Assembly (NCBI GenBank): GCA_007922225.1
Contig: ML679969.1
Span: 16,489,999-16,553,998 of the forward strand
Origin: Emydura subglobosa
Lineage: Eukaryota; Chordata; Testudines; Chelidae
Direction: 5' to 3'
Length of the DNA stretch: 64,000 bases
Below the pieces are notes generated by a model. It made no database searches. It was not told where the DNA came from and worked only from the letters and a program-made list of their open reading frames with translations. Position numbers and translations under genes: made by a program. Shown one piece after another: positions 26,656-39,844 of this stretch; position 1 is the first letter of the stretch; every line of letters begins with the position of its first letter.

Positions 26656-27339
26656 AGCAGATACAAACGGAGTCTCATTACTTGGCCAGACTGGGACGTG
26701 CCTGCCCTGAATACAGCTACCAAAACAGATGGGAGGTGGAGTGCCAGAAATACTCAGAGGTATCGACCTGTTGCCAAAATAACATTAAATATTAAACCAA
26801 TTCCTTATGAGGGTCAATTCACATCAGGCCTTGTTCTCCTTCCTTTCATCTCTCTCCATCCCTCTTTCCTCCCAGCCCAGGACCTTCTCCTGCCAGGAAT
26901 TAGAAGTCTCAGAACAATTGTCCAAGAACAAACAACTGCTTGTGCCACTGTCTGGACAATGACCATTAGCTAGTAACAAGCAAGGACGTGGGTTGGCTAG
27001 TGCTCTGGGGAAACGCAGCTTTTCTGTCTGGAAGGTGAAGTAGGAATCAGGACCATTGAGCCACCCAGCTCCATCCTCTTGGTGGAAATATCTTCAGCGG
27101 ATAGATTCCATGGGAGCTACCAGGTAATTTATAAAATCAATTTCTTTGGCCAGGTCCCCAGCCCAGCCTATGGACTGCTCCGGAAGCAGCCCAGGCTTTG
27201 CTGTCACATTCGTTCTGGAGGAGGAGGAGAAAGCAAGCTTTCCCCACTGAAAGCAGCTTGGGAGGAAGCCAAGACAGACATAGGCACAAAGAGTAGGGAC
27301 CTGGCACACTGGCGAATGCCAGTACCCAAAGGGTTAAAG

Positions 27340-27460
27340 AGATAGGAATACAGGCATTGCCAGGAAGGATTAGACCGGTGGCCCACCTAGCCCAGGTTCC
27401 CACCTCTAACCATGGCCAATACCAGGTGCTTGGTAGGTGCCAGAAACCTCCTGCTTCCTA
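27340..27460 (+). repeat. Amniote interspersed repeat
   Basis: GGATTAGACCGGTGGCCCAC, CTAGCCCAGGTTCCCACCTC and CATGGCCAATACCAGGTGCT follow the order of a repeat common in turtles ('...agaccaatggtccatctagcccag...'). I cannot name its class. Confidence 0.6.
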
Positions 27461-28452
27461 GATGCTGGAGATTGACCGTAGCCCTGAAGGAGGGTCAGTT
27501 TCTTTTAAAATTCATGCTTGTATCAACTCTGATAACTCTGGTTATCCCTCCGGTTGTCCAACCCCTCTCGGCACCTTGGGGACAGGAGGTCAACTTCCTA
27601 CAAGTTTAGATAACAAAGACACTCTTGTAACTCTGAACAACTCAAGGTCCCTGTCTCAGGGCTGGGTCTCCTCACCAGGCCCAACTAGGCTACCCCTCAT
27701 GCTGTACGGCCCCAGCCTGCCTACCAACTCAGAGAATGCCCCACACCCCTACCTCGGGGCTGGCACCTTAGAGACGATGGCACAGGGCCAGGGAAAGATT
27801 TCTGGAGGAGGATTCAGAGAATGGACCAGTCTGACAGGGCCCAGACTCATCCTGAAGGGGTTGGGGTGACCTGGCAGCAGTGCCCACTCACTCAGACAGG
27901 TTTCTAACCCTCTCTCAACAGGGATGGAGAACGGCCTCTCCACGAGGGTTTGGAGCTGCAAAGGTCCTTCCTAGGTCTCTACAGGGTCTACACTACAGAG
28001 CCAGAGATCAGGAAGCAAGGCCCTGGGACCAGGCCTGCAGCCTTGGTGGTACTCCAGCAGCGACGCTGCTTTCGGCACTCGGGACAAATGGGGTGCTAGG
28101 AGGGAGACATCACACTGTCTCAGGAAGATGCAGGGAACAAGGGGGGCCTCAATGGATGGTGGATCCTGGTTCCGAGTCAGACACAGGAGCAGAGACCCAC
28201 GAAAGGTTGTAAGGAGAGGAACAAAGCCTGGGTAACACAAAGATTACTAAATCCGCCTGGCCAGTTAGCCCTAGAATGGGTTTAAAACCTGCTTTAATCC
28301 TAAACAATTCAATCGGTCTTCAAGACAAATCCTATTGTGAAGCGTCTGTTACGCAGCTCCTTGGTAGTTCATTAAAACTAAAAAGTCATTTCAGATCCCA
28401 AAGCAGGCGGCCCCTGGTTCAGCCGGCGCATGGAGACTGTGGCAAAAGCTGA

Positions 28453-28466
28453 GGGGGGGGGGGGGG
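28453..28466. repeat. Poly-G run (14)
   Basis: Fourteen G in a row followed shortly by GGGAAGG and AGGGGG, so this strand could form a G-quadruplex. Sequencing length errors are also common in such runs. Confidence 0.85.
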
Positions 28467-30456
28467 TATTTGGGAAGGCCAGGGGGATGGATGACGTTGC
28501 TCAGATCTGCAGCGAGTTTAAACTGTGCAGGTCCCTGCTCCGTCCTACTAGCCAGTCGGGCATCTGGCAGCATTGGCCTGGAGGCTCATGCTAACACTGG
28601 TTTAGGGCTGGCTGGAAGAGCAGTGGCAGCTCATAACAAGCAGCTGACAGCACTAGCAACTGCATGCTGTGGCAGTCAGCACCATTTCCTCTCCCCTTGT
28701 CTACTCCAGAGGACCTGAGAGGACGAAGGTCTCAGCTGCAACCCAGAGCACACTGGGATCGCTCCCCTCTACCCAGCCAAGCCAAAGGAACTGTGGCATC
28801 CCCTGGCACTGCTGCTGATGGGGCAGCAAGGGAGCTGCCTCAGGGCAGGAAGGGTCACTCTGCAGCCATCTGAGATGACAGGATGGTGCTGGCAGGAAAA
28901 GGAAGCCAGAGGGAAAGAGATCCCGGTGTTGGCAGCTTGAATGACATGCTCAGAAGGCTCTGCAATGAGGAGCCAGGGTCGGGCTAGCAAGAGCTACACT
29001 AGGCCAGCACTGACAGCAGCCCTGGCGGTGCCATACAGAGGACACAGTACTAGAACAGCAACATGTGCCCTCGGCAAGGCTGGAGGCACATGGGCAGAGC
29101 TGCAAGAAATCGGAGTAGCACCTGCCCACATGTGGGCAGGTTTGATCTGAGCGATGCGGACAGTGTTAGTGGAAGGGCAGAGTGTGCGGGCAAATCTCTC
29201 CTTCTTGTGGCTTACAGGCAGAGAAGGACCCCATTTTCTGACACAGCTCTTCAGCCCCTGAGGCAGAGGATTTCAGTGCACACCTCATGTTGACTTGGAG
29301 GAAAAGGACAGCCAGTGGCGTCTTTGGGAGGAGACCACGCATTGCAACACTGGGAGAGTGCTAGACGCTCAGACCTGTTGTCAGGCGGGCCACGTGCCGG
29401 CCATTTAGGATTATTGGGTACACTCTAAATCTGGGCTGAGCTGATAAAGTTAAACTGTCTTCCCAGAACTAATCATTCTAAGTAACGAGCCATGTCACCG
29501 TCACTTAGCCAGGACTGCAGAGAACATCACTGTTTAATGAGGCCTTCTGTGAACGGGACCGTGCTGCCTGACAGGTATGGAATGGAGAGTCACTCCCCTT
29601 TGGTCTTTCCTCCGAAGCGCCAGCCTGTGCGTGGCACTCACTGCACTGTGCCCACAAGCAGTGAGTTAGCAGTGCTAAGCACACAGATGGCGCTCACAGA
29701 GTAAATAGCAGCAATGAGTAGCCAATATGGAAAATCTAAACACAAAGCTCCTCTCTAACAACACGAGGTAGGGAAAGGCTCTAGAGTCTGATGACAGAGA
29801 TATGGTCCTAATACAGCCACCACCAATGTGGGACCCAGCTTTACTCCCACTAAAGCCAAAGGGAGCTTTGCTATCGACACCAAAAGGAAGTGGGATCATG
29901 TGAACATATGTAAACCTGTGGAAAACACCTGGCAGACAAGTCAGCAGGAAGTTCATGGGGTGGGATGAGCTCTCCCTATGCCTCAGCAAAATGATGCCGT
30001 GGAGAGGACTCCCCGATGTATTTCATTTGGGGGGGAAGGCACTAGTCCTTCACATTGCTACAGATTCCTCTTCTGTTTTTTATGAGTAAAAAGTCTGGCA
30101 AGCACAAATTCGATGGAGTTTGCTGGGGAAAGAGTCCCCTGTGCTCATTCGGGCAAGTGCTGTGCTTCAGAGAGCTGGAAACCTCAAGCCTGTATTACTC
30201 CAAAAAGGTACCAGTCCCCTTCCACTTCACACATACAATACCTGGCAACCTTGGCGGACATCCAAGCAGCTCTCTCCTCTCTATAGGGAAGCAGAGGCCC
30301 CTGAGTGGCCTGGGATTAACTAGTACCAGTTACCCCCAAAGTATTCGGAAACACTAGAAATAGGTCGGGCAGCCTGAAATTCTGCAGGAATTCCAAAAGT
30401 TTACCAGGATTTCGCTTCTTTTCTCTACATTGCTGAAACACAAACTCCTCACTCAC

Positions 30457-30484
30457 CTTCATTTTCACCAATAAAACCAGTGCT
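30457..30484 (-). CDS. Candidate 28-base coding exon, same putative gene
   Basis: A strong AAG|GTGAGTGAGG donor and an acceptor after a CCCACTCCCTCTTTGG tract bound 28 bases. Read in phase 0 they give STGFIGENE plus one base, and that base completes an Asp codon with the first two bases of 15530-15606 (reading ...GENED DQTL...). Exons this short occur in vertebrate genes, but a 28-base match is also easy to find by chance. Support comes mainly from the donor and the agreement of phase with both neighbours. Confidence 0.27.
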
Positions 30485-31352
30485 CTGCATGCGCCAAAGA
30501 GGGAGTGGGACACTGGCCAAGGCCAGGGTTAGATTTCATCAGCAGAAAAATTGCCTTTTGTCCTTTCAGAATATGCAAAAACCCTGTAGCCAAATGCAGC
30601 AGCCATTCCGCTCTGTGTGACTTCAGTAAAAACACGAGACTGCAGTTTCTACTAGCAACATCCATTCCCCCTCCTGCACCCCTCACCCCCCTTCCCAATA
30701 GTTTTGAGACTTAAATAAAATAATTCATTCATCATCCAGTCCCTGCAGTATGAACTGACAGAGGACTTGAGGCCCCAGGGCTGTCAATCCAGCACTTGTA
30801 AATTCTCTCAAGAAAGGATAACCTCTGGTCACTGTGCAGTGAGTGAATATGTAACAATTAATACTTAGGAGAGACAAGCTGTGTGCCTGAGTGCTGTGCA
30901 GCAGGTAGCCACCACTTGCCGTGTGCACCTTCTGAAAAAGTTGCTAAGTATTAGTGTAGAAGAGACTGTAAAGGCCTGAATCAGTCACCGATTCAAGATG
31001 GAAAATTAAAATCTATTTCACAAAGGGAATTTGCTGCCATGACTGGTCCATTTCAAGTGGGAACAAATAAACCCTTCCTATGGAGGGAACAACGCAGGAG
31101 TAACAATCATTGCCCACCCAGGCCTAGTCATGAGCCAACAGTATTTAAAAGGCATGAACCAAATGCCCTGCAAAAGCGTAATTTTCAGGCTTGAAAGGGA
31201 CAAGAAAACTCTGAACTCTAGGGTTCATTTAAGCAAGTTTCAACTTGTTTCTGTTACGAACAAGTCCCTCATTTCATTGTAAGAAAATGATCCACCACCC
31301 CTGCACAGCCCTCTCCTTCCAGGGGTTGGTGTCTGGAGGAACAAAATCTTAC

Positions 31353-31406
31353 CTTGGCTCTTTGCTTATTGTTTCTCCTTGGCTCAAGCCAATATTCTGG
31401 GCCTTC
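31353..31406 (-). CDS. Candidate coding exon, same putative minus-strand gene
   Basis: The segment is 54 bases, 18 codons: EGPEYWLEPRRNNKQRAK, bounded by a strong AAG|GTAAGATT donor and an acceptor whose pyrimidine tract (TATTTCTCATCCTA) lies about 13 bases before the AG. In this phase 0-0 reading it joins without a stop to 30457-30484 and then to 15530-15606. A second frame is also open (KAQNIGLSQGETISKEP) and would join to a segment at 33963-34009, but that path hits a stop four codons into 15530-15606. I prefer the first reading because it continues through three further segments. No family recognised. Confidence 0.3.
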
Positions 31407-34400
31407 CTTGGTTATTTCCATTAGGATGAGAAATAGTGATACAAGTCAGTATTTCTTTGGTGCCATCCTGTTTATTTAGAGAATGGACACCAAGTCTTTT
31501 TCCCTGGACACAGCAGGAACAAACAACAGCAGGCAGTTTCCTTGCTCAGAATCCCAAGCCTGCCTTTCCAGCAAATACTGGGCCCAAAAGAATCTCTGAC
31601 CCCAGGCTTTCTCCCAGAACCACGCACATCACTACTACTCTAGCTCACTTTCTCATGGCTTCCTAATGTGTATCTGTGTGTTCTCTCACTCACACACACA
31701 ATGCCCCAGCGCCTGCATTTGCAATCAGTCTCCAGGGAAACCCCTTAGCCTCTGCTCAGGCCCAGCCATGTTGGCCCATGCCTTGGGCAGTGGCTTCTAT
31801 GAGCTATCACTATATAAAGGGGCATTTAATTGCTTCTTCATTTAACCATCATAACAGTGTAAAGTTTGGGGAATCGCTAATGCTAACAAGAGAAGAATCT
31901 ATAAGGAATTTGCGAACAAGAGAGACATAATATTCTCATGAAGACTCTAAGAACTGAGATCTCTCCAAAGGCTGCTTGGAAAACAGAATGTGGAACTGAA
32001 TACAAAAGAGGCATGACTGCGTAACTCCAGGCCCAGTAGCTCAGAATTCCTCACCTTCACTATAAAGGGAATCCCGTCTCTCCTCTAACAATCACATCAG
32101 TGGTTCACAGCAGCTACGTTTATTGAGCAGAACTGAGCTCCGAGGCACCCTTCATTGGCCTGGCGGAGAATGAGCCATTGTAGTCAGTGATGGCATGACT
32201 GGCAGAAGAGAAGGCAATGGGATTTAATCTGTAGCACAGTGCAGCATACACTGAAGAGAACAGACTCAGCACAGGCTGCTGGGAGAGCCGAGGAGAGTCA
32301 CAGGCCATGGTCACTCCAGCGTGGGAGCACAAGCACCTGACTTGGAAAGTCTGTGCCAGATATGAAAATCCGGCAGCTAAGCTCCCTTCGGATGTGGTGG
32401 AGCTGGGGGCACATGCCCTCCCTGCCTGCGGGGCTTCAATTCAGCAATGGCATCAGTAACACCACAGAGACTGAATCCCCTGGGATTTGGAGAGTTTGAG
32501 TGGCAAGAGGAGACTCTGGCAAGGAGCAGGGCCATTTCTGGCCACACACAAGTGCCCAGTTTATTCAGATTTACAGAGCCTCGTAGTAAGTTTCAGGAGG
32601 AATGGGCAAGCACAGCATGTATAAGTCTGGGATGGACGTGCGAGCCCAGCTCCCAGCTGCGTGCCGCTGGGGGCAACTGGCTCTGAGGGGTGGACGAGCA
32701 TGATCACTGCTTGTCTAGAAAGGAGTGGGGGTTCATAAACCTGTGATATCTAGTGAAAGCAAAGGCCTAGCCCATTATGCTGCAGCAAGAGGGTAAGATG
32801 GGGTGCTTTTAGTGCTGTGATGTTAGCACTCCAGATTCAAACACCTGCCAGTGGCTAGGGAGTTGATCCCTGCCTGGAAGAGTGACTGGCGTGCAATTCT
32901 AGACAATACGTGTGACACGTGCACTAGCAGCTCACATAGGCCCATGCCTGGTGACCAATTCACTGAGGGAGAAGAGGTTCCTCTCACTGAGAGTAGCAAT
33001 GTGCTCAACATTCCAGGGAAAGCGTTGCTGCATGAGGCATAGGGAAAGAGGGATTTCTCTCTCTCTTCTCCCATGTGAGATGTGGTGCCAGAGGCAGCCA
33101 CAGTGTCCTGGCTGCATATTGCTGAGCAAGGCTGAAAAGGCAGAGGAAGAAGCCTAGGGAGCAGGAAACCCTGGATGGATGGTGACTGGTCATCATCCTG
33201 GCCAACACAGTGAGGGAGCAGCTGGAACCTAGCATCTGCACTGTCTGAGCCACCTGGAGAACCTGAGAAAGGGGCCTCCACTCAGGCGCCAAGACAGGGC
33301 AGCCCCTGCAGGGCTCAGCTAGTAGCCAGCATGGGCACCTCTGAAAGTCACCACATGGCTTTAGCCATAGTGCACTGGTAGCTTTAATGGTTCGCCTCTT
33401 CCATGGTCCCAGAGGTGATCTGCTCTATTGTGTCTCTAGCACTTGATGCAACAGGCCTCCATCATTCTATGAGCGACTGAACAAATGCTTAGTGGCTTGT
33501 CAGCTCAGCATCCAGTTGTACCCCCCCCGAGACGAACGTTAGAGAGAGACCCCCGGGCATGTCTCGCTATAACATTCTGTCAAGCACTGAGGCACTGTAC
33601 AAATCTGAGTCAGGTGCAGTGCAGCAGACGCTAGCGATAACCATGCGGTGTCCCGTGGAGATAGCTGGACAGCCTGCCCATTTCAGGTGTAAAGAGAGTC
33701 GTCCGCTACAGGACCGAGCTGACCAAGCCCTGATCCCCACTTTTCCCCAGCCAAGACCTGCTTTTAGGACACCAGACTCCAGTGTCTCAATGGGAAGAGC
33801 ATGTTACTGGTTCCCAGACTGGGTCAGCGAGTAACATCATAGAGCCGAGAAACCTATTTGCATCTATAAATAAGCCCAGACAATTTGCTTACGAGGTCCA
33901 GCAGGAACTCCTCAAGCTTTGTTTGTTAAAGAAACAATTGGATTTCAGGTTCCTTCCCTCACCTGCTCACACAGTCAGAGAAGCTTTCCTCATGCTGAGA
34001 TCCCAGAGGCTGAGAGGGGAAGAATGCATAAACACAACCTGAGCACTAGGCTCTTCTTGTTAGGGGAACAAATCCTCTTTCCGCAAAACTCAGACAGGAT
34101 GTGCCAGCTCCTGTCAGCAGATGGGCACAGCGACATGCTCGTTAGGGCAGAGACGACCAGCTTACTTTCTAGGGTGCTAGAAACTGGCAGTTATAGAAAT
34201 CAGAGAAACCGTTAGTCCTCTGGACATGGAGAAGTAACTAGCCAGTCTATGGAAAGTACTACAGCATACATCTAACAGGACTACAGGCTATTTTCTGTCA
34301 GCCCTGAGCCCCACCCCGCTCAATGGCAACTAGTAGAAAGCATGGGCTGAAAACTGCACAGAACCTACAAAGTTCTGCAGTGGAAGTACAGTCCCTACAG

Positions 34401-34490
34401 TCCAGAGGAAGACACTGTTCAGAAGAGGCTTAGTAGCAGGGTTGGCGCAGGGAAACATGGTCGCTGAGACATCTGGATACCAATAGGCAG

Positions 34491-34758
34491 GGTTTGGTTT
34501 GTGTGTGGAGAAGTTCCATGTAAAGTAAAGCGAAAGTGTATCTCCGAGATGGGATTCTCTTGTGTGGAAGCAGCAACCTGGGGCATCTTTGCACCGGCTC
34601 ATAGCAGTGGTTCAGGCTAACACTAACCCATGCCATACAGCCACAGCACCAAATTCCCTTCTCCCCCCAACTCTATTATCTCACAAGTTGGCCTGCTCCC
34701 TCCAGTCTCTCAAAGCTCTACTACTCAAACCAGAGCCCAAATATTTGTGCTGTCCCAG
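34491..34758 (+). repeat. Local duplication, copy A (270-bp unit)
   Basis: This stretch recurs at 35744-36013 in the same orientation. Shared blocks include ATCTCCGAGATGGGATTCTC, GGGGCATCTTTGCACCGGCT, TAGCAGTGGTTCAGGCTAAC and GAGCCCAAATATTTGTGCTG. A hand count gives about 22 differences, roughly 92% identity. No frame is kept and it is not a family I recognise. Confidence 0.85.
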
Positions 34759-35743
34759 TAGAACATGCCATCATCTGTCAGTGGCTACTGGAGGGAAGAG
34801 GTGGGTACACAACACACAGGAAAGGGACAGGAGACCAACGGAAGCACACATGTGGCCAAGAGAGGAGAGACTTGTGACTCCTGAGCAGGCCTAGGGCCAG
34901 CAGGTGTGAAGCCATCAGTGCTGAGCAGACACGAGATTGCTGCTGAATGAGGCTCCGTCCAATTATTTGATCTGAGAAAGATGAGAGAAATGTGCCTGTT
35001 GTGAAGCTTTGCTGCCCACACTTTGCAATCATTCCCCAGAGAACACAATAACCACTCTGTCCACTGCTGCATCATCATGGGCTCAGACAGCTTAGTAACA
35101 GCTTCCCCATTGGCTGGCCACCGAATGATCATTTCAGTTGACCTACTATGAATAATAATCGGAGCAAGTCGGGAACACTGTCGTACGGGCAGAGAAAGTT
35201 GTTCAAACACACTGAAAACTTGAAAACAGTGAAAATCTGCAGCCCTGGGATAAACAGGGAGCCGCAGGGACCTAACACATGTAAGGTCTTGTAAGCAAGA
35301 GAAAGGAGATGAAAGAGCATCCTTGCCTCATCTCTGCGGAGGTTTACTTCTGCTGCTTTAGAGGGGAACAGAGGAACTTTTACTAGTAAACAATTTAAGG
35401 AAATGTATCTATGATCCCAAAGCAGCAAGATGAGTAGGGTGCAACTAGGCCAGGGAGTTCTACCCTAAAAGTCAGCTCTCTCCTTTGTTCTCGTACCAAG
35501 ACCCAGTCAGGAGTCCTCAGCAGAGAACCTCTCAGACCCAGACAGCATTGGCGGCCCTGCTGGCTGCTGTTTTGTTGACTACCAAACTGTTTCAGAGCTT
35601 GAACACAGAAGCCCAAACTCCAGTCTTGGCAGCAGAGGAGGTTTCTTGGCCCCACTTAGAGCCCCTCGCCCCAGGGTAATACAGATAAAGCCTGGCCCCG
35701 GGCTCTGAGCAATTCCATAAATACCAGCCAAGGACCAAAATGG

Positions 35744-36013
35744 GGCTTGGTTTGTGTGTAGAGAGGTTACATGCAAAGTTAAGCGAAAGTGCATCTCCGA
35801 GATGGGATTCTCTTGTGTGAAAGAAGCAACCTGGGGCATCTTTGCACCGGCTCGTAGCAGTGGTTCAGGCTAACACTAGCCCATTCCATACAGCCACAGC
35901 ACCAAACTCCCCTCTGCCCCCCAACCCTACAATCTCACAAGTCGGCCTGCTCCCTCCAGTCTTTCAAAGCTCTACATCCTCAAACCAGAGCCCAAATATT
36001 TGTGCTGTCCCAG
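35744..36013 (+). repeat. Local duplication, copy B (270-bp unit)
   Basis: Partner of 34491-34758, about 1.25 kb downstream and directly oriented. Both copies stop at TGTGCTGTCCCAG, and the sequences then diverge, so this right edge is sharp. The left edge is near GGCTTGG or GGTTTGG. Short indels are present. Confidence 0.85.
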
Positions 36014-39000
36014 AGAGCACAGTGCCCTGGAAAGGATTTCACCATCATGTGATTTCTGTCCCAGGGATGATGATTTTTCACCTATTGTTTGAAAGCCTAA
36101 TGCCTGTTTATTTTATCACGCCCCTGCTGTCTTGGTGACTCAGCAATGAAATGATGGTAGGCCACCAAGCACCAGGTCCTCCACTGCCCTGGGAGGCAAA
36201 AGTATCTGTCATGATGAACATTGTTTACATCACAGAACACCACAATAACTTACTATCATCTAAATATTTGTTTGAACTGAACATGAACATTTATGCAACA
36301 AGTTGCACGGGCATGGAAAGCCAACAGTGATCTGTCTCTTTATCAGTAGCCAATTGTGGGAATGTTTGTCTTTATCATTGCATCTGGAGAGAGCTCTATG
36401 CCAACATGGCATTGACAGTGAGAATGGGACTGGAAGAGCAGGGACACTGTAAGGTCAGGACTCCGGTGTATTATCACCTGGAGCTGGACGCTAAGAAGAG
36501 CAGCACACTGACAACCTGCAACACACCTGAGAAAGATGCAGTTCCAACAGCTTGGGAGACTGAGGTTCCCCATCTACCCACAAGGGCACTACAGAGCAAG
36601 TACTGCAGCTTTACCCACACTGTCCCTCACCCACTACCAAGGGGAAAATAAAAGCCAGTGGATTGAAGCTCCTAAGTTACTATGGGACAAGGATGTGTGA
36701 GAATTTTACCCATGGTGCTTTTGCCATGCAGGATGTCTTTCCAGCAGAAACTCAGCTGAGACACTCAGTTATTTCCTGTAGGCCAAGCAGGCACTGGCTT
36801 CCAGGCACTATTGACCTGGTCTGGATTGAAATCAATAACCAGGTTAGTCCATTTTCTGACGATTCCCTTTTCCTTTGGGCTTTGATTAGACATTTTATTT
36901 CCATTTGAAACATGCTTTTGAAAACTCTCTAGACAAAGATCGATCCATCCAATGGTATCTCCAGGGCACCTCTCACAGCTGCTGCCCCGTGGGTTCCCTT
37001 CAGAGCCAAGCTGAATCCCAGACAGGGGTTCCCAGAAGCCAGGCTGCCTGAACCCCAACAATAACATCACTAACCCCAGCATGACTCTGCTGCCTCATTT
37101 CCCACTCCCCTTCTGGAACCAAGGGAGCCTGGCTAGCTCAGCATTGCTATGGGACGCTGCACGGCCCAGGACTGGAAGTGAGGAGACATGATCTGAAGCA
37201 TTCTGGGCCCACAACACAGACACATTAACAGCCAAAGCTGCCACCTTGCACCAAGCATGTGAGGGACACTTCACGGAGAAACCGCCTTAGAGCCAAACCC
37301 GCACACTCCACACAAGCCACTGATTAGCCCATTAGAGGGCAGCGATTGCCTCAAACAAGCTGGGCCCAGTCTGGCTTTCACCTACAGGTGAAAGTCTCCA
37401 TAGGCAACCCTCAATGTTAATGCCCTGTCTTGGGGGGCTGACCTTCGCTCTCCCATACTGGAGCATGCCCAATCCTTCCAAAGCATTAGGAGATGTAACA
37501 GTTGGGAAGGAAGATGCAGCTCCATTTCTATACCTGCAGGAAGTGATGTAAATTATTAGCACTGCCTAGAACTGGAAAAGGAACTCCTTGGCTCACCACA
37601 CCTATCTCAGTGCAAGTTCTCTAGCAGTCCTAGCTGTACCCAACATTAGCCAAAATTCATGTTATCTGAGAGGCAGATCCTGCTGCACCATCACAACAGT
37701 CAAATCTTTTCTCTATGTAATAATGTGAACACAGCAACCAGCTTGTTTAGTTTTAGGATTTTTCACCCCACCACGACTGCACTGAGATACATCTGAAAAG
37801 GGAAAAAGCATCTTTACTTTTCAGCCTTTCCAATGATCATTTCATCTGTGAGCTGAAAAATTTTTTTGCAGCGTTTCTGGCTGGCTATGAACAATTAAAA
37901 CAGCAGTGCCTTGCCTAGCATGAGCCTTCCATACACACACATCAGATTTGACCTACCACCAAGATCCTCAATAATATCCAGAGTGGAGCTCCAGGAGAAA
38001 CGTTCCACTGCCCCATATTCCAACTCCCTCAAAGCAGTCGGTAGAGTTTCCAGCTCATATGCGCCCCGCTTTTTCCAATACAGAAACATACTGGGGAGAA
38101 ACCTGGAGGTCTGTTGAAGCAATCGATATTTCTGCCTTTACTGCTTGATGACCAGGAGGGGGTTAGCTCTCTTAGCTGCAGGGAACTGGCCCCGCAACAT
38201 GTTTCAGCATCGATGCCATCTGTGGGACTAGCAGGAGGAGGCCAGACTTCAGCTTTTAGGAGCAGGTTCTGGTTCATGGACAAGTGCCGCATTCATCCTG
38301 AGAAATGGGAATTCTGGGGTGGCAGAGGGTGCTACTAGAAACGGACCAATGCTCTGTGCACAGGGCAGACAAAGGGCCTTTCTTCAGCCTCCTACAGACA
38401 TTTCATAAATTTCACTTGCTATCATCTATGAAAGAAATTCAGCTGAGGAGACAAGACACATTTGTGATTATTTTAATCACTAGAAAGAACAGAGCTGTTC
38501 AGCAATTTTGCTGTTACGAAAAGTTATCAAAGGGAAGAATGTGTCCCCCCAAGCCCCTACTACAGCACCTTCCTTCCGCAAGGGAAGCTCACTATGCAAA
38601 CCCAGCAGCAGCAGCATCAACGGACACACACAAACAACGGGTGCTTTGACATCCCCTTCACTACAAAAAAAAATCATTGACAATTCCTAGCTATTTAAAA
38701 AGGTGATTTAGTGCCAGGCTGGCGGACTGCAGGCAGTAGCTCAGCGACTGCAATGGACAGATTCCCAGGAAAAGGGTTTCCCAGATGGAGGCAGCATGCT
38801 TAGCCTCTGAAGAGAGAGGCAGGGGATGGGATTCCAGCATAACTCACCCTCTGGTTCATCCCTGAAGAATGAACCACCAGCAGCTCCTGAGATGTGTCAC
38901 ACCTTGGCTACAAAGAGCATGAACCAGAATCCAAACCAGGCAGAGAACGTGCCCATGACCTCAAGCAGCTAAGCTATGGAGCAATCAAAGTGACAGGCCT

Positions 39001-39404
39001 GCTTTCCCACTGTGGAAAGCTGGTTCCACTCCCTCTTCTGGTTGTCTCTCTCTTTACATAGCTCATCTCAGCAATTAAAGCAAAACAGGAAGGATCTGAG
39101 AGGGAAAAAGGAGCACAGTCTCTTGCCTTTGTTTAGTTGCTGATTTTCTGTTGGACCATGAAGTTCGGCACTATACATTTCCTAATGACTTGTTGGCTGT
39201 AGAGGGGACAGAGTTCCCCTAATTCCTGAAGCTGAGAACATTATAATTTACACCGCTTTGGTGAAATGTAATAAGAAACAAGCAGCAGCTGAGCCTGAGG
39301 CTGCTAACTCTACATCTGGGGTTCACATAGCACGGTGACCTGCATGGCCTACACACCAACATAGATCAGATATAGCCCTTTAACTTGCTGCCTTTCATAG
39401 GAGA

Positions 39405-39590
39405 AGCAGTGAGGTCTCCTGGACAACACATCAGTTTGAGCTCTAATGTCAGCTCTGCCGCTTACTTCTTGCGTGATCCTTAGACAACTTATTTCAACTA
39501 TGTGACTCAGTCGCCCCTCTGTAAGATGGGGGCCATACTTAGTTACAGATGTGTCAGGAGTAGTTATTGGTTGCAAAGCACTAAGACTGA
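39405..39590 (+). mobile_element. MIR-like SINE
   Basis: Contains the MIR core order: TCAGCTCTGCCGCTTACTTC, then GTGATCCTTAGACAACTTAT, then TGACTCAGTCGCCCCTCTGT and AAGATGGGGGCCATACTTA, ending GCAAAGCACTAAGACTGAA. Strongly diverged. Confidence 0.6.
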
Positions 39591-39844
39591 ACATTTTGTT
39601 CCTCCTTAATGAGGCTCAGACTTTCCAGACAAGCAATTAAGGAGTATTGTGTACAATATATTAGGATATATATTACTGAATATGTCAGCATCTTATTGCA
39701 AACTGCAGACAATTTGAATTTTAAAAAGAACAATTCAGTTGTAAGATATCTTTTAAATATAAAATTATTTACAACATTTGTTCCAATTAAAATAAGTGTA
39801 CAGGAATTTCCCATTTTCTATAAGCTGTATGCAGTAAAGAAGTG

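Larger units (their letters stand above)
15607..30456. other. Putative long intron; scattered repeats
   Basis: Contains the CR1 at 23934-24055, MIR pieces at 24955, 26325 and 26605, the interspersed repeat at 27340, a G run at 28453, AGC/TGC short repeats at 16241-16257 and 24343-24358, and the unexplained frames at 20.8-22.6 kb. No gene can be assigned firmly. Confidence 0.4.

Noticed and set aside
32055..32084. Minus-strand 30-base segment RRDGIPFIVK before 31353-31406.
   Set aside because: Phase fits, but the acceptor has almost no pyrimidine tract.
33963..34009. Minus-strand 47-base segment with excellent acceptor (TTCTTCCCCTCTCAG) and donor, PLGSQHEESFSDCVS.
   Set aside because: Its only open phase joins 31353-31406 in the alternative frame, which meets a stop in 15530-15606. 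It could be untranslated or unrelated.
38848..38886. Minus-strand 39-base exon-like segment, ELLVVHSSGMNQR.
   Set aside because: Good donor but mediocre acceptor, and too short to support on its own.
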